Positions 59,278 through 64,000 of a stretch of 64,000 bases of DNA are shown one piece after another; the stretch's first letter is position 1, and each line of letters starts with the position of its first letter. Made by a program: the position numbers and the translations under genes. The notes under the pieces are model-generated. The model saw only the letters and a list, made by a program, of their open reading frames with translations, ran no database searches and was not told where the DNA came from. Origin of the DNA: Persicaria tinctoria (taxonomy: Eukaryota; Streptophyta; Magnoliopsida; Caryophyllales; Polygonaceae); the NCBI GenBank assembly GCA_037127255.1, contig JBANSL010000002.1:97804519-97868518 (forward strand), in the 5' to 3' direction.

Positions 59278-62200
59278 ATGGTGGCTCTGCCGCGCCCACC
59301 ACCTCTGGCACCACTTCAGCTGTTCGTCCTTGCCCCCATCTTCTTCTTCGCCTTCTTCCCTGAGATTCGGTTGGCGCTAGGTGGCAATGGTAGTGACAAG
59401 GTGCAGGGCGATATAGCCGGGTATGACAATGCCAACAAGCCCCAGAGCGTTACCTATGATGGAAGGTCCTTGATCATTGATGGAAAGAGGGTGCTCATCT
59501 TCTCTGGCTCCATCCACTATCCTCGGGTTCCTGAAACGGTATATTACTATGCCATTTTTATCTCTTTTTCATATAGGCTCTCTTTCGGAAACACTCTCTC
59601 GACTCGGTCGGGGAAAGAGTGCGTACATCCTGACCCCAGACCCTGTTTTATCGCGGAATATACTGGGTTGTTGTTGTTGTTGTTTCGTATAGGCTCTCTT
59701 TCCATTTGATTCTTGTGAGTTTTCTTCTTTACAGGCGTGGGATAAAATCCTTAGGATGGCCAAGCGTGGAGGTCTGAATTGCATTCAGACTTACGTCTTC
59801 TGGAACGTCCACGAACCTGTGAAGGGCCAGGTTAGACAATGCAAGGAACCAATTCAATAGTAAATTTCTAATGCTGCACCCTTAAGCAGATAACAGACTA
59901 TTGATTTGTGCTTGCTTGCAGTTTAATTTTACAGGAAACAATGACTTGGTAAAATTTATAAAGACGGTTGCTGATAATGGAATGTATGTTACCCTTAGGA
60001 TCGGGCCTTTCATCCAGGCTGAATGGAATCACGGGTAATGGAGCCTCCAACACACTTGTCGACAATCATCTTTCAAAGTAATGCTTCTATCAAATTGCAT
60101 AAGCTAACGAACTGATTAGATTTCACATCAAATCTGTTCAGAGGGCTCCCATATTGGCTAAGAGAGGAGAAGGAAGTGATCTTCAGAACCGAAAATGTCG
60201 TTTACAAGGTTATTCTTGGTCTTCAGAGTACAAGATCGAAAGCAACAATAAAAGCTTGCAATATGCTTTTTTGTTCCGTAAAGGCTTATCACTTGTGTGT
60301 TTGATAACAGAAACTTATGCAAGAATGGGTCACCAAGATTGTCAATATGATGAAAGATGAGAAGCTGTATGCCTCTCAGGGTGGCCCTATCATTCTATCT
60401 CAGGTTTGTCATTATCTTCTGTCTCGGTTTATCTATTAGTACTCAGGTAGATAACCAAGAATTCCAAAGATGAGCTGAACAGTGACAAACTGAGGCATTT
60501 TGCAGATCGAGAACGAATATGATCATGTCATTGCTGCATTCGATGAAGGTGGGAAGAACTATATCAATTGGGCAGGACAAATGGCCGCAGGCTTGAACAC
60601 CGGTGTGCCATGGACCATGTGCAAGCAGAAGCATGCTCCTCCTGTAGTTGTAAGCAAACACAAGATTTTTTTTCAAGTTTTTGTGAGCAGAAATTGATGA
60701 ACTGAAGAAAAGGGTGTGAAAGAGATTCTTTTCTATTTATTTATGTAGATCAGTACATGCAATGGTAGGCACTGCGGAGACACTTTCACCGGTTCAGACT
60801 CTGGCAAAGAGCCGAAACTCTGGGCTGAGAACTGGACTGCTCAGTAAGCACACATAAGCTGGCTATTCTATGTCTGATTACATTGAATTGCTTTATTTGA
60901 ACAGTTATTCAGTATGGGGATTGTTTGCTGACAGGTACCGAGGGTTTGGTGAACCACCTTCTCTGAGGCCAGCTGAGGACATTGCATTCTCTGTCGCTCG
61001 CTGGTTCTCAAAGAATGGATGCCATGTTAACTACTATATGGTAAATGAAGAACAAATGCAATTTAGAGAGAGAGAAAATTGATCTAGAAGTTTTACATTC
61101 AGATTTAGTTGGTGTATGCTTTGTTTGTCAAATTGGTTGCAGTATTATGGTGGGACAAACTATGGAAGAACTTCAGCTGCATTTGTTACAACCAGATACT
61201 ATGATGAAGCTCCCATTGATGAATATGGTAAGGAGAGGCTTTTTATAGACCTCTTGAGAATGCCTAGAGACCTTCACTAAATTTTGGCTTTCAGGTCTAC
61301 TAAGATTCCCAAAGTACGGGCATTTGAAGGATTTGCATTACGCTTTGGAGCTGTCCAAGGAAGCTCTTCTTGAAGGGGTTTACACTGTTGAAACATACAG
61401 CCCTGAGACAGAGGTAATAGAAAAGCACTGACATGTCCAAAAAGATCAAAAAGACGATTCCTAAAAGAGGAAGGGGGTGACAGGTATGAACATGTTCGTG
61501 CTTCCTGTGAATTGCAGGCTAGGATCTATGAGAAGCCTGGAACAGACAAATGTGTTGCCTTTCTTTGGAACAATAAGACCCGTGAGGAATTGCTTATAAA
61601 GTTCAGGGGCAAAGACTACCTCATACCTAAGAAATCAATAAGTATCCTTCCCGATTGCAAGACAGTGATGTACAACACACAGACGGTAAAAGCCCCTTTT
61701 CCCCGAAAACTCTAGCGGCAAAGAGGATCAAAATCTTAATATTGACTAAACTTTGATCTGCTTTATCTTGGCTTCAAAGCAGATTGCATCACAGCACAAT
61801 GCTAGGCTTATGGTGAAATCGGAGACTGCAAACAAGAACCTCCGGTGGCTGATGACGAGTGAGCCATTGCCAATGGCAGATTCCAACTATTCAAGGAAGC
61901 CATTGGAGCAGTACTCTCTCAGCAAGGACACCACAGACTATGTCTGGTACATCACAAAGTAAGTGCCTTGGTGAAGGATAAGTCTTTTTTAGTTTCCTGA
62001 TGGTTTGATTTAATTATTTTCTTATGTATTGGCTGTGAGTTTTCAGGATAGATTTGGATGAGGATGACTTACCATTCAGAAAATCAATCCAGCCAGTGCT
62101 ACAACTTGTAAGCCTTGGACATTCCCTAATGGTGTTTGTAAATGGGAAATATGAAGGTACAAGATGAGCAAATAATCTTTTGCATTTTCGCTTACTAATT

Positions 62201-63528
62201 AACTTTATCATCTTCTGAATCCTTCCATCTCTTCAGGACATAGCCATGGTTACAAGACAGCACACAAATTCCACTATGGTCTACCTGTGCCGCTCAATGA
62301 AGGAACCAATGTCATCACGTTTTTACACGCAACTGTCGGGATGGAGGTAAGGCAAAAAAAAAAAAAAAGGTGTTCTTTTGCAACTCTTACACCTATACTG
62401 CTATGCAGACTATCAGTACTGACAGATGATGAGTCTGTTCTTGTTTTGAGAAATGAAGGACAGTGGAGCTTACATGGAGCACCGGTTTACAGGGCTAAGA
62501 TCTCTGATACTCCAAGGTTTGGGTACAGGAAATCTTGATCTAACAAGCAACGGGTGGTATCATAAGGTGTGTGTTCATATCATTTTTGGATGCTTAAAAT
62601 ACACTTTTGATAATCAAACTGAATGTAGAATGCAAAATGCAGGTTGGCCTTACTGGAGAAAGAAAGCAATTCCACACAGAAGAAGGATCCAAGCGTGCAA
62701 GATGGGTTCCTGCAGCCGGAAAATCCCCACCTTTGACCTGGTTCAAGGTAAATTACGCCTAATTCCAAGTACTCGAGTATAAATAGTGAAATTGAACCTG
62801 ATTAATTGGTGCTGAAATCTATCAGGCAACATTCGATGCACCAGAAGGAGATTTACCGCTTGCAATTAGGATGGCCAACATGAGCAAGGGCATGGTCTGG
62901 ATCAACGGCAACAGCATCGGACGACACTGGAATAGTTTCTTGTCCCCACTGCACGTACCGGCTCAATGCGAGTGAGTTCAATTCAGCAAGCGATCGACAT
63001 TCATCAATTGCGGAAAACATGAATCTTTAACTGAATTTCAGGTACCACATACCTCGGGCGTTTGTGAAGCCAAGAGACAACTTGATCGTGATCTTCGACG
63101 AGGAAGGAGGGAACGTGGAGAGCGTGGAGATTTTGGTGGTCGACAGAACCCAAGTTTGCAGCTTTGTCTCGGAGTCGTACCCGCCGCACGTCAACTCGTG
63201 GAAGAGGGACGAAGCGGGGCGGATCGTCGGCGCAAAGGGAGATCCGAGGACGATTGCAAGGGTCACCTGCCCGGAAAACCACGTGGCGACTGACGTGGAG
63301 TTCGCGAGCTTCGGGCGGCCGTGGGGGATCTGTCAGCTGTTCAAGAAAGACGAGAAGTGCCACGCGAAGAAGACGAAGAATGTGGTTGAAGGGTACTGCT
63401 TGGGGAAGAGGTCGTGCATGATACCTGTGAAGAGGGAGCTGTTTGATGAGGGAGATGATCCGTGCCCGGAGGTGAAGGACAAGATCCTGGCTTTTCAGTT
63501 GAAGTGTACCCCGGAGAAGTTGATGTGA
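59278..63528 (+). CDS. BGAL: GH35 beta-galactosidase with lectin-like domain
   Basis: Eighteen exons: 59278..59538, 59735..59830, 59922..60034, 60142..60208, 60311..60403, 60506..60649, 60749..60843, 60935..61040, 61143..61227, 61295..61413, 61518..61685, 61783..61958, 62047..62156, 62237..62346, 62459..62566, 62643..62747, 62826..62971, 63042..63528. All joins keep frame and give 862 residues, as in Arabidopsis BGAL11/13 (about 845). The enzyme removes terminal beta-galactose from cell-wall polymers. Residues 1-35 are a signal peptide; GH35 signature [13 protein letters not shown] spans 203-215 with acid/base E214; E285 in AENW is the likely nucleophile. WTAQYR and [10 protein letters not shown] fit the BGAL11/13/14 clade. 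A SUEL/galactose-lectin-like domain (about 775-856) closes the protein. Intron 1 holds an RTE/SINE insertion. No breaks seen. Confidence 0.95.
59587..59687 (+). mobile_element. RTE LINE or SINE 3' end in BGAL intron 1
   Basis: A 101-bp insertion between two copies of TATAGGCTCTCTTTC (59572-59586, 59688-59702). It reads AAAGAGTGCGTACATCCTGA then CCCCAGACCC, ending ACTGGG followed by (TTG)n. This is the 3' end shared by plant RTE LINEs and the SINEs that borrow it. It does not touch the splice sites, so the gene should be unaffected. Confidence 0.85.
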
Positions 63529-64000
63529 AATTCCAAATGGATGAAGATTGAGATTGTGATTAAGGAGAGGTTTAGTGCTTGATTCTCAGATTTCTCAGGG
63601 GCTTTAACATGATTGGCCCGTTCTTTTGTTTCTGAAGGGTCACCAATAAATCGATCCCCTTTATTGTAATTTACTGTAATTGTTTGTAACATCTCTTACT
63701 CTGAATTTTTGCGGCTGAATTAGTTCGACCAGAAAAGGAGAGAAAGGCCATAATTTTTTGTGTTCCAATCAAAATCGTACGATTTCTATTCAGTGTAGAG
63801 TTAAATTTTTGTTTAGTCTATGATCGAGTAGTAGCAACGATCAAATGACAAATGGTCATTGTGATCAATTTTTTTAAATTCAAAATACACATGGTCGCAA
63901 CGATACGTCAGTCGGAGGGTTCTCATCACTCTATGTGTTCTGATTTGTATGAATTTAGTTTTGATAAGGAGCAATGGCAGTGGAACTGATCACGTCGAGC
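63529..64000. other. 3' flank of beta-galactosidase gene
   Basis: Likely 3' UTR (AATAAATCGATCC with AATAAA at about 63646-63651) and then intergenic DNA. No further gene begins before the window ends. Confidence 0.5.

Noticed and set aside
63004..63363. Minus-strand frame of 119 codons
   Set aside because: Antisense of the last beta-galactosidase exon.

Overview
This is a window of plant nuclear DNA. It is AT-rich, its genes have GT-AG introns, and the products belong to plant families (ROP GTPase, HIPP, F-group bZIP, GH35 beta-galactosidase with a C-terminal lectin-like domain). The gene set points to a eudicot; I cannot name the species. There is no sign of bacterial, viral or organellar sequence.

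I support eight protein-coding genes and rebuilt their exons from reading frame, splice sites and protein-family continuity. Left to right they are: SKP1-like (-, 2223-3609); a plastid-type NicO/UreH-like metal transporter (+, 7061-9241); a BOI/SBP-type RING protein (-, 16490-17436); an isoprenylated heavy-metal-binding HIPP (+, 45579-46544); a bZIP19/23-type zinc-sensing transcription factor (-, 47418-49083); an uncharacterised plant protein that starts MSRCFPFPPPGY (+, 53120-54475); a type I ROP GTPase (-, 55350-56653); and an 18-exon beta-galactosidase (+, 59278-63528). Six of them (BGAL, ROP, bZIP, HIPP, RING, NicO) fall in the same order as Arabidopsis At4g35010-At4g35080, as I remember that region, with a sister block near At2g16730-At2g16800. 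So this looks like an old microsyntenic block. Here it is stretched by about 28 kb of transposon-rich DNA between the RING and HIPP genes. Three of the block's genes concern transition metals (NicO carrier, HIPP metallochaperone, zinc-sensing bZIP).

The spaces between genes hold many transposons, several of which can be delimited to the base by target-site duplications (TSDs). They include a three-level nest at 4.9-6.6 kb (MULE and MITE inside a Stowaway-like MITE), four hAT-type elements with 8-bp TSDs (9.8, 30.0, 43.9 and 50.3 kb), a short MULE (35.0 kb), a probable Pack-MULE carrying gene fragments (38.7-42.2 kb), three 5'-truncated L1-type LINE insertions (0.6, 23.7 and 27.0 kb), RTE-type 3' ends (26.2 kb and BGAL intron 1), a TRIM (18.3 kb), a 615-bp solo LTR (43.2 kb), tRNA-derived SINE-like copies, and two long-TIR elements each flanked by (TA)n tracts, like the rice Micron elements. 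I found no wholly new biological system. The best leads are the Pack-MULE, the (TA)n-flanked elements and the conserved metal-gene neighbourhood.
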